Shown: in pieces, positions 26,272 to 35,321 of the stretch | How the letters are laid out: every line of letters starts with the position of its first letter | Numbering within the stretch: the first letter of the stretch is position 1 | From: Roseovarius salincola | GTDB lineage: Bacteria; Pseudomonadota; Alphaproteobacteria; Rhodobacterales; Rhodobacteraceae | Reading direction: 5' to 3' | Assembly: GCF_026891095.1 (NCBI RefSeq) | Contig: NZ_JAPTNL010000018.1 | Span: 1-64,000, forward strand | Length of the DNA: 64,000 bases | Translations under genes and position numbers: made by a program | Notes under the pieces: model-generated | What the model was told of the DNA's origin: nothing | Database searches by the model: none | The model's input: only the letters and a program-made list of their open reading frames with translations

Positions 26272-26664
26272 TCAGACGATGGAAGGAGGCGCGCGAATGG
26301 CGTAGCCATCGCGCGTGCGGGCGCGCGGCGCGATGGCACTCTCGGCAATCCGATAGCGCAGGGCGCGCGGCGCGGGGCGCGCGGCGGGGCGCGTGAAGCT
26401 GTCGGTGACAAGCGTGACCGATACGATACAGAGCGGGCAATGCCCCGCCATATGGCCGGGCGCGTCGTCGCTGTCGCCCGCGTCGCCGGGCATGGTGATT
26501 TCCTGCACGCCATCGGCCGTGCAGATCACCATTTGCAGCGCCGCCGACGCCGATGCACCGAGCGGCGGCAGAAACGCCGTCGCCACCTGCACGGCCAAGA
26601 GGGCCGACAGGATCAGCGACAACAGCCCCGCCAAGGAGGCCCGGTTCCGGATGCGGTGCTTCAT
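26272..26664 (-). CDS. DUF2946 family protein
   Basis: This is a 130-residue exported or membrane-anchored protein. A hydrophobic N-terminal segment (LAGLLSLILSALLAVQVATA) is followed by MVICTADG and by HMAGHCPLC, the Cys/His motif of DUF2946. Family members usually sit beside TonB-dependent copper receptors, as here (126 nt upstream of one). A role in periplasmic copper handling is inferred from this association. Confidence 0.75.
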   Translation of the reverse strand: MKHRIRNRASLAGLLSLILSALLAVQVATAFLPPLGASASAALQMVICTADGVQEITMPGDAGDSDDAPGHMAGHCPLCIVSVTLVTDSFTRPAARPAPRALRYRIAESAIAPRARTRDGYAIRAPPSIV

Positions 26665-26828
26665 CGCCAGTCAACTGAAACGATCCCCAACCCTGTGGCA
26701 ATCGAAAAGATCACGCTTCTGTGAAGTTCATGTGCGACATTTCACCGCCAGACGGGACGGATCATGGCGTTGCCCGTCACCGGCCCCTCTGGTCCTTTGG
26801 GCCAAAACGCCATACATAGAACCCCGAT

Positions 26829-27671
26829 ATGGTGAATTTCTGGAAGGCTCTCGTGAAGGACAAACACAACGGCAGACTGACCCGCGACGGAATCCGCATT
26901 CATGAACGCGCGGATTTCGCAGGGATGCACAAGGCCGGGGAACTGGCGGCGCGCATTCTCGACGAGGTGGCCGACCACATCCATCCCGGCCAGACCACCG
27001 GCGCGATCGACGCGCTGATCGAAGACAAGGTCAATAAAGCCGGCGCGAAATCGGCGACCATCGGCTACAAGGGCTATCAGCACGCCAGCTGCATCAGCGT
27101 CAACCACGTGGTCTGTCACGGCATCCCCGGCGACAAGAAGCTGAAGGACGGCGATATCCTGAATATCGACGTGACCGTGATCGTGGATGGCTGGTTCGGC
27201 GACACCAGCCGCATGTTCGTCGCCGGCAAGCTGAACCGCAAGGCCGAGCGGCTGATCGAGGTGACGCATGATTCGCTGATGAAGGGGATCGAGGCCGTGA
27301 AACCCGGCAATACCTTCGGCGATATCGGCCACGCCATCCAGACCTTCGTCGAAGGCAACCGCATGTCGGTCGTGCGCGATTTCTGCGGGCATGGGCTGGG
27401 ACGTGTGTTCCATTCGCCCCCCAACGTGCTGCATTATGGCCGCGAAGGCACCGGCCCGGTGCTGGAAGAAGGCATGTTCTTCACCATCGAACCGATGGTG
27501 AATCTCGGGCGTCCCGAAACCAAGGTGCTGGCCGATGACTGGACAGCCGTGACGCGCGACAAGTCGCTTTCGGCGCAGTTCGAGCATTCCATAGGCGTCA
27601 CGTCGGATGGCTGCGAGATCTTCACCCTCTCGCCCGCAGGCCGCTTCCACCCGACCTGGACCACCGGCTAG
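26829..27671 (+). CDS. map: Methionine aminopeptidase, type I
   Basis: This is a 280-residue M24A peptidase that removes the initiator Met from nascent proteins. The metal ligands are in order: Asp in NIDVTVIVDGWFGDTSRMF, His in FCGHGLGRVFH, Glu in FTIEPM and Glu in QFEHSIGV. The length is typical for the proteobacterial enzyme with a short N-terminal extension. It begins the ordinary chromosomal part to the right of the metal genes. Confidence 0.93.
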   Translation: MVNFWKALVKDKHNGRLTRDGIRIHERADFAGMHKAGELAARILDEVADHIHPGQTTGAIDALIEDKVNKAGAKSATIGYKGYQHASCISVNHVVCHGIPGDKKLKDGDILNIDVTVIVDGWFGDTSRMFVAGKLNRKAERLIEVTHDSLMKGIEAVKPGNTFGDIGHAIQTFVEGNRMSVVRDFCGHGLGRVFHSPPNVLHYGREGTGPVLEEGMFFTIEPMVNLGRPETKVLADDWTAVTRDKSLSAQFEHSIGVTSDGCEIFTLSPAGRFHPTWTTG

Positions 27672-28324
27672 GCGGACGCGCCCGGCGCCTGCCCGCCCTG
27701 CCCCGCCGGGTGGTGGAACCGCGCCAGGAAACGCGCCATTTCCGCATCGCTCGCGGGCGTTCCGGTATAGATGCGCGCATAGAACGGCACCCGCTCGAGC
27801 CGCGTGTCGAGGGTCTCGCGCACCTGCATCGAGATATAGCCGATCTGCCCGTGATAAAGCGTGCTGACGCGCACATGGGCGTCCTGCGGGTCATAGCCGT
27901 GCCCCTCCAGCATCGCCTGCAAGGCATTGATGCGGCGCGTATCGGCATCCTTGAGCCGCGCCATCACCGCACGCGACTGCAGCGCCCAGCCGCGAATGGC
28001 GAATTCCAGCTGGGGATCGAAACAGGTCTCGTCGATGAAACAGGCGATCACGTTCAGCACCGCCTCGTTGGCACTGGCGCCATAGGCCTGCGCGGCGGCC
28101 AGCAGGCCTTGGGTATTGGTGGCCTCCCAGTGATCCAGCAACGCCTCCAGAAGATCGGCGCGATCCTTGAAGAACCAATAGAAACTGGTGCGCGACAGGC
28201 CCAGCCCGCTGGCAAGCGGCTGGATCTTGACCGCGTCCACTCCGCGCCCGATCAGCGCGCCAAGCGCCGCCTCCAGCCAGACCTCGCGCGAGCCGCGCCA
28301 GCCACTCTCCTTGCCCGCACTCAT
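27668..28324 (-). CDS. TetR-family repressor
   Basis: This is a 218-residue regulator with an N-terminal helix-turn-helix (VKIQPLASGLGLSRTSFYWF) and a variable ligand-binding C-terminal domain. The start at 28324 (MSAGKESGW) is preferred over 28351, which lies closer to the operator. It is divergent from the flavin oxidoreductase gene, with a perfect inverted repeat between them, so it very probably represses both. The 3' end overlaps the convergent map gene by 4 nt. Confidence 0.85.
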   Translation of the reverse strand: MSAGKESGWRGSREVWLEAALGALIGRGVDAVKIQPLASGLGLSRTSFYWFFKDRADLLEALLDHWEATNTQGLLAAAQAYGASANEAVLNVIACFIDETCFDPQLEFAIRGWALQSRAVMARLKDADTRRINALQAMLEGHGYDPQDAHVRVSTLYHGQIGYISMQVRETLDTRLERVPFYARIYTGTPASDAEMARFLARFHHPAGQGGQAPGASA

Positions 28325-28366
28325 CGCACCCCCCGCCTGACAGCGGGCCATTCGCCCCGCAGGAAA

Positions 28367-28403
28367 TATACACTCATGTCGTTATACTTGACATGAGTGT
28401 ATA
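28367..28403. promoter_or_regulatory. Perfect inverted-repeat operator for the TetR pair
   Basis: TATACACTCATGTC and GACATGAGTGTATA form a perfect 14-nt inverted repeat with a 9-nt spacer, in the 126-nt divergent region. The size and position fit a TetR-family operator that covers both promoters. Confidence 0.75.
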
Positions 28404-28450
28404 GTTTTTTCAACCTCCACCGGACAACCCCAGATTCGGGAGGCCAGCCG

Positions 28451-30487
28451 ATGTCCAGCGATCCCCTGCTTCAGCCCTACAAGCTCAAGCATCTGACCTT
28501 GAAGAACCGCGTGCTGATCTCGGCGCATGAACCGGCCTATGCCGAAGACGGCCTGCCCAAGGACGCCTATCGCGCCTATCACGCCGAGCGCGCGCGCGGC
28601 GGCGTGGCGCTGACCATGACCGCCGGGTCGGCTGTCGTCTCAAGGGACAGCCCGCCCGCCTTCAACAACATCCTCGCCTATAAGGACGAGGTGGTCGGCT
28701 GGATGAAGAAACTCACCGACGAATGCCACGACCATGATTGCGCGGTGATGATCCAGCTCACGCATCTGGGCTGGCGCACCCGCTGGGACAAGGGCGACTG
28801 GCTGCCTTCCCTTGCACCGGGACATGAACGCGAACCCGCGCATCGCGCCTTTCCCAAGAAGGTCGAGGAATGGGACATCGCCCGGATCGTCACCGATTAC
28901 GCCGATGCCGCCGAACGCATGCAGGCGGCCGGGCTCGACGGGATCGAGCTGGAATCCTACGGGCATTTCATGGATGCGTTCTGGTCGCCCCGGCTCAACG
29001 ATCTCGATGCGCCCTATGGCGGCGATCTGGACAACCGGATGCGCTTTGCCTTCGAGGTGCTGGGGGCGATCCGCGACCGGGTCGGCCCGGATTTCATCGT
29101 CGGGATGCGCTATGTGGCCGACGAGCAGCTTGAAAACGGCATCACCCGCAATGATGGGCTCGAGATAACCCGGCGGCTCAAGGCCAGCGGCTTCGTGGAT
29201 TTTCTCAACGTGATCCGTGGCCATATCGAGACCGACGCCGCCCTCACCGACGTGATCCCGGTGCAGGGGATGCGCAGCGCGCCGCATCTGGATTTCGCCG
29301 GCGAGATCCGCGCCCAGGTGCAGGTGCCGGTATTTCACGCCGCGCGCATCCCCGATGTGGCCACCGCGCGCCACGCCATCGAAAGCGGCAAGCTCGACAT
29401 GGTCGGCATGACCCGCGCCCACATCACCGAACCCCATATCATCCGCAAGGTGATGGCCGGAGAAGAGGATCGCATCCGCCCCTGCGTGGGCGCGAATTAC
29501 TGCCTCGACCGGATCTATCAGGGGGGCGCGGCGCTGTGCATCCACAACCCGGCAACCGGGCGCGAGCTGAGCCAGCCGCATGTGATTCCCGCAGCGGACA
29601 GGCGCAAGCGCGTGGTGATCGTGGGCGCGGGACCGGCGGGCATGGAGGCCGCGCGCGTCGCCGCCGAACGCGGCCATGACGTGGTCGTATACGAGGCCGC
29701 CAACGATCCCGGCGGGCAGATCCGCCTGTCGGCGCAATCGGCGCGCCGCCGCGAGATGATCTCGATCATCGACTGGCGCATGGCCGAATGCGAGCGCCTG
29801 GGCGTGCGCTTTCACTTCAACGCCCTCGCCGAGGCCGGCACAGTGATTGCCGACGCGCCCAATGTGGCGGTGATCGCCACCGGCGGGCTGCCCCATACCG
29901 ACATGCTGCGCGCGGGCAACGAGCTTGTGGTCTCGGCCTGGGATATCCTCTCGGGCGACGCGCAGCCGGGGCAGAACGTGCTGATCCATGACGAGGCGGG
30001 CGACAATGCCGCCCTTCAGGCCGCGCAGCTCATCGCCGAAGCCGGTGGCAAGGTCGAGATCATGACCCCCGACCGCAGCTTTTCGCCCGAGGTCATGGGC
30101 ATGTCGCTGACCCCTTACATGCGCGCGCTGCAAAAGCTGGATACCACCTTCACCGTCACCTGGCGCCTTCTGGCGGCGCATCGCGACGGCAACCGATTGC
30201 GCGCCGAGATCGGCAGCGATTACGATTCCGTGACGCGCCAGCGCCATGTCGATCAGATCGTGGTCAATTACGGCACACGGCCGCTCGACGATCTCTATTT
30301 CGACCTGCGCCCGCAGTCATCCAATCACGGCGAGGTCGATTACGACGCGCTGATCGCGGGCACGCCCCAGACGATCACCCGCAACCCCGAGGGCGGCTTC
30401 CAGCTCTTCCGCATCGGTGACGCGGTCTCATCGCGCAACACCCATGCTGCGATCTACGACGCCCTTCGCCTGCTGAAGGCGGTGTGA
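28451..30487 (+). CDS. Old-yellow-enzyme-type flavin oxidoreductase (DgcA/StcD-like)
   Basis: This is a 678-residue two-part flavoprotein. The N-terminal ~360 residues form an FMN TIM barrel, with the domain end at RIRPCVGANYCLDRIYQGG and a further Cys in ALCIHNP, the region that holds the iron-sulfur cluster in this family. The C-terminal part has a dinucleotide-binding motif VVIVGAGPAGMEAARVA and a second nucleotide fold. The closest named relatives by pattern are demethylases for dimethylglycine or N-methylproline (DgcA, StcD). The substrate is not certain. GGGAGG lies 7 nt before the ATG at 28451. It is controlled by the divergent TetR. Confidence 0.75.
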   Translation: MSSDPLLQPYKLKHLTLKNRVLISAHEPAYAEDGLPKDAYRAYHAERARGGVALTMTAGSAVVSRDSPPAFNNILAYKDEVVGWMKKLTDECHDHDCAVMIQLTHLGWRTRWDKGDWLPSLAPGHEREPAHRAFPKKVEEWDIARIVTDYADAAERMQAAGLDGIELESYGHFMDAFWSPRLNDLDAPYGGDLDNRMRFAFEVLGAIRDRVGPDFIVGMRYVADEQLENGITRNDGLEITRRLKASGFVDFLNVIRGHIETDAALTDVIPVQGMRSAPHLDFAGEIRAQVQVPVFHAARIPDVATARHAIESGKLDMVGMTRAHITEPHIIRKVMAGEEDRIRPCVGANYCLDRIYQGGAALCIHNPATGRELSQPHVIPAADRRKRVVIVGAGPAGMEAARVAAERGHDVVVYEAANDPGGQIRLSAQSARRREMISIIDWRMAECERLGVRFHFNALAEAGTVIADAPNVAVIATGGLPHTDMLRAGNELVVSAWDILSGDAQPGQNVLIHDEAGDNAALQAAQLIAEAGGKVEIMTPDRSFSPEVMGMSLTPYMRALQKLDTTFTVTWRLLAAHRDGNRLRAEIGSDYDSVTRQRHVDQIVVNYGTRPLDDLYFDLRPQSSNHGEVDYDALIAGTPQTITRNPEGGFQLFRIGDAVSSRNTHAAIYDALRLLKAV

Positions 30488-30527
30488 CACCAGCACCACC
30501 ACCAAACCCCGCCCTTCATCTGGCCTG

Positions 30528-30563
30528 AAATACCTCGGGGGGTCCGGGGGGCTGGCCCCCCGG
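30528..30563. repeat. GC-rich intergenic hairpin element, copy 1
   Basis: The run AAATACCTCGGGGGG is followed by the perfect stem CCGGGGGG-CTGG-CCCCCCGG (30544-30563). A similar arrangement occurs at 38377-38428. It may act as a terminator of the upstream gene. Confidence 0.5.
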
Positions 30564-30754
30564 CCTTGACCAATGTTGCGCCACCACCTGACGCGCCGGG
30601 TCCCGATCTGAGATCGGCTCCCGCAGCCTTGATCAGGAAGGGGTTTCACCATGGATGCTACAATGGCGCTTCTCACAGAGCATGGCGGCCATCGGCGCAA
30701 CCGGAAATGGCCGGGTCGACGAACTGCCGCCCCGGAACAGTCGACCGGTGTCGG

Positions 30755-31399
30755 TCAGCGCAGGACAGGATCGCCGACTTGCGGGACGGGTATCCGCAAT
30801 TCGCGACGCGCCTGACGGATGATCGTCTCAGCGCCCTGAATCGCCAGCACAGCCATGATGCCCGCCACGGTGATGTCTGGCCAGCCGGTGCCGGTCCCGA
30901 ATACACCCAGAGCCGCAGCCAGTACCGCAAGGTTCGCCACCACGTCGTTGCGCGAGCAAATCCAGACCGAGCGCATGTTCGCATCGCCATCGCGCCAAGC
31001 ATAGAGCAACCCGAGGCAAGCCATGTTCGCGATCAGCGCGGCGATCCCGACCGCCCCCATTGCGCCCCAGGATGGCACCGTTCCCGTCAGAGCATGCCAG
31101 ATGACATTGCCGACCACCCACAGGCCGAAAAGCCCCATCGAGGCACCCTTGACCAAGGCGGCGCGGGCACGCCAATGCAGCCCTAGACCCAGCACGAAAA
31201 GGCTGATGCCGTAGTTCGCGGCGTCGGCGAAGAAGTCGAGCGCATCCGCCTGAAGCGCAGCAGAGCCAGCGGCAAGCCCGGCCACGATCTCGACGAGGAA
31301 CATCGCGGCGTTGATCGTCAACACGATCCACAGGATCGCGCGGTAGCGGCCCGGCGCAGCGGCCCGGGAGGAACAGGTATCATCGCTGTAGCAGGGCAT
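30755..31399 (-). CDS. Cation transporter of CDF type
   Basis: This is a 214-residue membrane protein with about five to six transmembrane segments, shorter than typical CDF pumps because it lacks the cytoplasmic C-terminal domain. The N-terminus has Cys at positions 3 and 9. TM2 carries ALDFFADAANY with a DxxxD arrangement, and TM5 carries ICSRNDVVANL, where the usual His is Cys or Ser. It is divergent from a MerR gene of the CadR/ZntR/PbrR group, and its promoter holds the MerR dyad. Heavy-metal efflux is the likely role; the metal is not determined. Confidence 0.7.
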   Translation of the reverse strand: MPCYSDDTCSSRAAAPGRYRAILWIVLTINAAMFLVEIVAGLAAGSAALQADALDFFADAANYGISLFVLGLGLHWRARAALVKGASMGLFGLWVVGNVIWHALTGTVPSWGAMGAVGIAALIANMACLGLLYAWRDGDANMRSVWICSRNDVVANLAVLAAALGVFGTGTGWPDITVAGIMAVLAIQGAETIIRQARRELRIPVPQVGDPVLR

Positions 31400-31441
31400 G
31401 ATCCCGACTCGCGGTTATGGCGTTCGCGCGCTAGACTGGGG

Positions 31442-31458
31442 CCTATAGCCACTATAGG
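31442..31458 (-). promoter_or_regulatory. MerR-type operator in the CDF promoter
   Basis: CCTATAG-CCA-CTATAGG is a perfect 7-bp dyad. On the minus strand TTGACC precedes it, and a -10-like CAGTCT follows after a 19-nt spacer. This long spacer with a dyad inside is the hallmark of MerR-activated promoters. Confidence 0.75.
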
Positions 31459-31471
31459 GTCAAGGGGATTC

Positions 31472-31894
31472 ATGACGGTTCGCACGCTGAAGATCGGCGA
31501 TCTCGCCCGGGAGACCGGCACCAAGGTCGTCACCATCCGCTACTATGAAAAGATCGGCCTGCTGCCGGAACCGGAGCGCAGCGCAAGCAACTATCGTACC
31601 TACACGGGCGAAACACTCGACCGGCTGCACTTCATCCGACGCTGTCGGGCGCTCGGCTTCCCGCTTGACCAGATCCGCGCGCTGCTCGACCTGTCTTCCG
31701 ATGCGGAGCGACCCTGTGACGATGTCGATCGCATGGCCGCCAGTCACCTTGCCGAAGTCGAGCGCAAGATCGCGGATCTGACCCGCCTGGCCAAAGAGCT
31801 GCGCAGCATCTCCGCATCCTGCCAAGGTGGCGGCACGATCTCGAGCTGCTGTATCATTGACGCCCTGTCGCCCGGTCAAGCCGCGGACATGTGA
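31472..31894 (+). CDS. MerR-family heavy-metal regulator (CadR/ZntR/PbrR group)
   Basis: This is a 140-residue regulator. The winged helix reads KIGDLARETGTKVVTIRYYE, followed by the dimerisation helix. Cys78 region (ERPCDDVDRM) and the C-terminal GGGTISSCCIIDAL supply metal-binding Cys, as in Cd/Zn/Pb sensors of this group. AAGGGG lies 7 nt before the start. It is divergent from the CDF transporter and should activate it by twisting the long-spacer promoter. Confidence 0.85.
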   Translation: MTVRTLKIGDLARETGTKVVTIRYYEKIGLLPEPERSASNYRTYTGETLDRLHFIRRCRALGFPLDQIRALLDLSSDAERPCDDVDRMAASHLAEVERKIADLTRLAKELRSISASCQGGGTISSCCIIDALSPGQAADM

Positions 31895-32111
31895 CGAGAA
31901 CAGCACCCATATTCGGGATCAGATCATTCCTTGTTCCATTCCTGGCCACATTGTCCCGCCTGTCGGATCTCGGCCCGGTGCCGGTAGCGGCCAGCGGACG
32001 TAAAACAGGCCGTGTCGTGATCTGCTCGAATACGCATGCAGCTTCATCTTGTGTCACACCTGTGTGTCACACCGCTCTAGTATTCATCTATCATATTGAT
32101 CTGTAAGGAAT

Positions 32112-32187
<76 letters not shown>

Positions 32188-32273
32188 ATCCTGCGGGCCG
32201 ACTGGCCCGTCATTCGCCGCTATCTAGGCAAAGCGGCAGGCGGGATCAAGTGGAAAATCCCGCCTTTTCGCGT

Positions 32274-32597
32274 TCAGCTTTCGTTGTCTTCGGTCGAGAC
32301 GTCGGCGATCTCGTCGAGCGACACGCTGTCCTCGTCGTCATCGTCCAGAACGTCATCCCCGAGGTCCACATCGACTTCGTCATCTTCCAGCACTTCGCTG
32401 TCGTTGCCGGTTTCAGCGGACTTCATCTTCTTGGTTTCGGCGTCTTCCTCATCGGCGGTGATCGACCGGCTCTTGCCGGTGTCCATCTCGACGACCTCGC
32501 CCGTATAGGGGCTTACGATCGGGTTCTTGTTCAGGTCGTAGAACCGTTTTCCGGTGGTCGGGCAAACGCGTTTGACGCCCCATTCTTCCTTGGGCAT
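32274..32597 (-). CDS. FYDLN acid-tail protein (TIGR02300 family)
   Basis: This 107-residue protein starts MPKEEWGVKRVCPTTG, then has FYDLNKNPIVSPYTG, the family signature, and ends in a very acidic tail (many Asp and Glu). The family is small and common in alphaproteobacteria; its function is unknown, and the N-terminal Cys with the FYDLN block looks like a small metal-binding knuckle. The start at 32597 is chosen because AAAGGGGAT lies just upstream. It is the first gene upstream of tRNA-Ala on the same strand. Confidence 0.85.
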   Translation of the reverse strand: MPKEEWGVKRVCPTTGKRFYDLNKNPIVSPYTGEVVEMDTGKSRSITADEEDAETKKMKSAETGNDSEVLEDDEVDVDLGDDVLDDDDEDSVSLDEIADVSTEDNES

Positions 32598-32713
32598 GGG
32601 TGATCCCCTTTGGCTCTTTCTGTCTTGTCGACGGTCAGCGCCACCTGCCATAACGCGACAAAGGTGTCAAAGGCTTTAAGCAGCCCCGTGCATACCGTCG
32701 ATCAGGAGGGCAT

Positions 32714-33406
32714 ATGGGCCACCACATCCTGCCGGGCAACCCCCCTCTGGCGCTGACGCTGCGCCGCTCGCCACGCGCGCGGCGGATTTCGCTGCGCGTG
32801 TCGCGTCTTGACGGGCGGGTCACGCTGACCTTGCCGCGCGGCGTGCGCGAGGGCGAGGCGCTGGATTTCGCCCGCACCAAGGAAGACTGGCTGCGCGCGC
32901 AGCTCGAGGCGCGCCCGCAAACGGTGCAGGTGGCACCGGGGGCACAGATCCCGGTTGAGGGGCGCCTGCTGCGAATCGTACCCGGCCCGGGGAGGCGAAT
33001 CGTGCTTGATGGCGACGACATCGCCGTGCCCGGCCCCGCCGACGCGGCCCCGGCGCGGCTCAGGGCCTGGCTCAAGGATCTGGCGCGCGACCGCCTTGCG
33101 GCGGCCTCGGATCGCCACGCGGCGGCGCTGGGGCGGCCCTATGCGCGGCTCACGCTGCGCGACACGCGATCGCGCTGGGGGTCCTGCTCAAGCGGCGGCG
33201 GGCTCATGTATTCCTGGCGGCTGGTCATGGCCGCGCCCGAGGTGCTGGATTACGTCGCCGCGCATGAGGTGGCGCATCTGGCCGAGATGAACCACTCTCC
33301 CGCTTTCTGGGCCGTGGTCGCGCGGCTCTGCCCCGGCTACGAGACGCCGCGACACTGGCTGCGCGAGCATGGCACCGGGCTGCACCGCTATCGCTTTGAC
33401 GCCTGA
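32714..33406 (+). CDS. YgjP-like zinc metalloprotease
   Basis: This is a 230-residue protein with HEVAH in LDYVAAHEVAHLAEMNHSP, the HExxH zinc site, and a further His in NHSPAFW. It has the YgjP/SprT-like layout with RSRWGSCSSGG ahead of the active site. AGGAGG lies 4-5 nt before the ATG. It is a single gene, and the physiological substrate is unknown. Confidence 0.8.
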   Translation: MGHHILPGNPPLALTLRRSPRARRISLRVSRLDGRVTLTLPRGVREGEALDFARTKEDWLRAQLEARPQTVQVAPGAQIPVEGRLLRIVPGPGRRIVLDGDDIAVPGPADAAPARLRAWLKDLARDRLAAASDRHAAALGRPYARLTLRDTRSRWGSCSSGGGLMYSWRLVMAAPEVLDYVAAHEVAHLAEMNHSPAFWAVVARLCPGYETPRHWLREHGTGLHRYRFDA

Positions 33407-33467
33407 GCCGCACCGCCTGCCCATTTGAGCGATTGACCTTGGCGGGTTTCGTGATCACAAAAGAGGA

Positions 33468-34115
33468 ATGCTGCTCAATCCGCGCCCCGATCCGGCCCCG
33501 TCGGCCCATGACCGCGTCTATCGCGGGCTGCGCGGGCGAATCATGCATGGCGAACTGGCCCCCGGGCTGGCCCTGACCCTGCGCGGCATCGGCGCGGAAT
33601 TCGACGTGTCGATGACCCCCGCGCGTGAGGCCGTGCGCCGCCTCTCGGCCGAAGGCGCGCTGACGATTTCCAGCTCGGGGCGGGTTTCGACCCCGGAGCT
33701 GAGCAATGAGCGGATCGAGGAACTGGTCGCCCTGCGCGCCCTGCTCGAGGTGGAACTGGCCAGCCGCGCCCTGCCGCGCGCCCACATCGCCCTGATCGAA
33801 CGGCTGCAAAGCATCAATTCGCGCATTGCCGAGGATATCGCCCGCCAGGATGCCGTGGCCTATATCCGCCGCAACCTGGAATTCCACCGCACGCTTTACC
33901 TGCGCGCCCAGACGCCCGCGATGCTGGCCATGGCCGAAACCGTCTGGCTGCAACTGGGGCCGACCATGCGCGCGCTTTACGGGCGGCTGCGCCGCAAGGA
34001 CCCGCCGCATTATCACCGCCTGATCATCAGCGCCCTCAAGGCCGGGGATGAACCGGGGCTGCGCCTCGCGGTGCGCTCGGACGTGACCCAGGGCCTGCGG
34101 ATGCTGGTGACCTGA
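33468..34115 (+). CDS. GntR-family regulator (FadR subgroup)
   Basis: This is a 215-residue regulator with an N-terminal winged helix (YRGLRGRIMHGELAPG, then IGAEFDVSMTPAREAVRRL) and a helical FCD-type C-terminal domain containing EFHRTLYLRA. The AGAGGA before the ATG is unusually close, so the start may be slightly different. It is followed by an antiporter gene 6 nt downstream, and the two may form an operon. Confidence 0.8.
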   Translation: MLLNPRPDPAPSAHDRVYRGLRGRIMHGELAPGLALTLRGIGAEFDVSMTPAREAVRRLSAEGALTISSSGRVSTPELSNERIEELVALRALLEVELASRALPRAHIALIERLQSINSRIAEDIARQDAVAYIRRNLEFHRTLYLRAQTPAMLAMAETVWLQLGPTMRALYGRLRRKDPPHYHRLIISALKAGDEPGLRLAVRSDVTQGLRMLVT

Positions 34116-34121
34116 ACGGCC

Positions 34122-35294
34122 ATGGACCTGCCCACCCTGCTGATCGCTCTTGGCGCGCTGTTCCTTGTCGGGCTGGCGGCGGATACCATCGGGCGGCGCA
34201 CAAGGCTGCCGCGGGTGACGTTGCTGCTGGCCTGTGGCATCGCGGTGGGCGGTTCGGGCTTCGACCTTATACCGCCACAGGTTCAGGCGCTTTATGAATT
34301 CCTGTCAGTAACGGCGCTGACGATGGTGGCCTTCGTGCTGGGCAACGCGCTGACGCGCAAGAACCTCGTGCGCCATGGCCGCGTGATCCTGTCGGTTTCG
34401 GCGATGATCGTGCTGGTGACGGTCGCCACCGTCGGGCTGGGGCTTTGGCTTTTGGGACTGCCGCTGGCGGTTGCGCTGGTTCTGGGCGCCATCGCCACGG
34501 CAACCGCCCCCGCCGCCACTCAGGACACGATCCGCCAAAGCGGCCTCAAGGGGCCGTTCGTCGATCAGCTCAGGGGGATCGTCGCCATCGACGACGCCTG
34601 GGGCGTGATGGTCTTTTCGGTGGTGGTGGTGCTGGCGCTTGGCCTTGGCGGCGACCCCGCGCCCCACCTTCTGCGCGACGCCGCATGGGAGATCGGCGGC
34701 GCGCTGGCGCTTGGCGCGGCGATCGGGCTGCCCTCGGCCTGTCTGACCGGGCGCTTGCGGCGCGGCGAGCCGATGCTGACCGAAGGGTTGGGCATCGTCT
34801 TCCTGACCGCCGGACTGTCGATCTGGGCGGATGTGTCCTTTCTGCTGGCGGGCATGACGGCGGGCGCGGTCATCGCCAATTTCGCCCGCCACCACGATCG
34901 CGCCTTCCACGAGATCGAACATGTGCAATGGCCGTTCATGATCCTGTTCTTCCTGCTGGCGGGCGCGTCGCTGAAAATCGGCGTGGTGGCACAACTGGGC
35001 GTGATCGGGCTGGCCTATGTCGTGCTGCGGATCATGGCGCGGCTGGCGGGGGGCTGGCTGGGCGGCGCGCTGGCCGGGGCCTCGCCCGCAGAGCGGCCCT
35101 GGTACGGCATCGCGCTTTTGCCTCAGGCGGGGGTGGCGGTGGGCATGGCGCTGGTCGCCGCGCGCCAGTTTCCCGAGCATGCCGACATGGTCCTCAGCCT
35201 GACCATCGCCACCACCGTGATATTCGAACTGATCGGCCCGGTCGCGACCCTCTGGGCGATCCGGCGCGTTCAGGGCCGCCGCGACGCGCCCTGA
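34122..35294 (+). CDS. Cation:proton antiporter (CPA2 type)
   Basis: This is a 390-residue membrane protein with about 12 hydrophobic segments. IDDAWGVMVFSVVVV contains the Asp-Asp pair of Na+/H+ exchangers, and ATATAPAATQDTIRQSG lies in the preceding helix region. It has no C-terminal RCK domain. It probably exchanges monovalent cations for protons across the inner membrane. The role of the upstream GntR gene in its control is inferred from proximity. Confidence 0.8.
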   Translation: MDLPTLLIALGALFLVGLAADTIGRRTRLPRVTLLLACGIAVGGSGFDLIPPQVQALYEFLSVTALTMVAFVLGNALTRKNLVRHGRVILSVSAMIVLVTVATVGLGLWLLGLPLAVALVLGAIATATAPAATQDTIRQSGLKGPFVDQLRGIVAIDDAWGVMVFSVVVVLALGLGGDPAPHLLRDAAWEIGGALALGAAIGLPSACLTGRLRRGEPMLTEGLGIVFLTAGLSIWADVSFLLAGMTAGAVIANFARHHDRAFHEIEHVQWPFMILFFLLAGASLKIGVVAQLGVIGLAYVVLRIMARLAGGWLGGALAGASPAERPWYGIALLPQAGVAVGMALVAARQFPEHADMVLSLTIATTVIFELIGPVATLWAIRRVQGRRDAP

Positions 35295-35321
35295 CCGCCC
35301 CGCCGCAAGCGCCGCCGCGCT

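Noticed and set aside
28640-30247. A 535-codon minus-strand frame inside the flavin oxidoreductase gene.
   Set aside because: It mirrors the codon structure of the real gene on the plus strand and has no ribosome site or family match.
32051-32073. Direct repeat GTGTCACACC (32051 and 32064) as an operator.
   Set aside because: It lies downstream of the tRNA and of the MerR gene with no start codon in a suitable position; the role cannot be argued.
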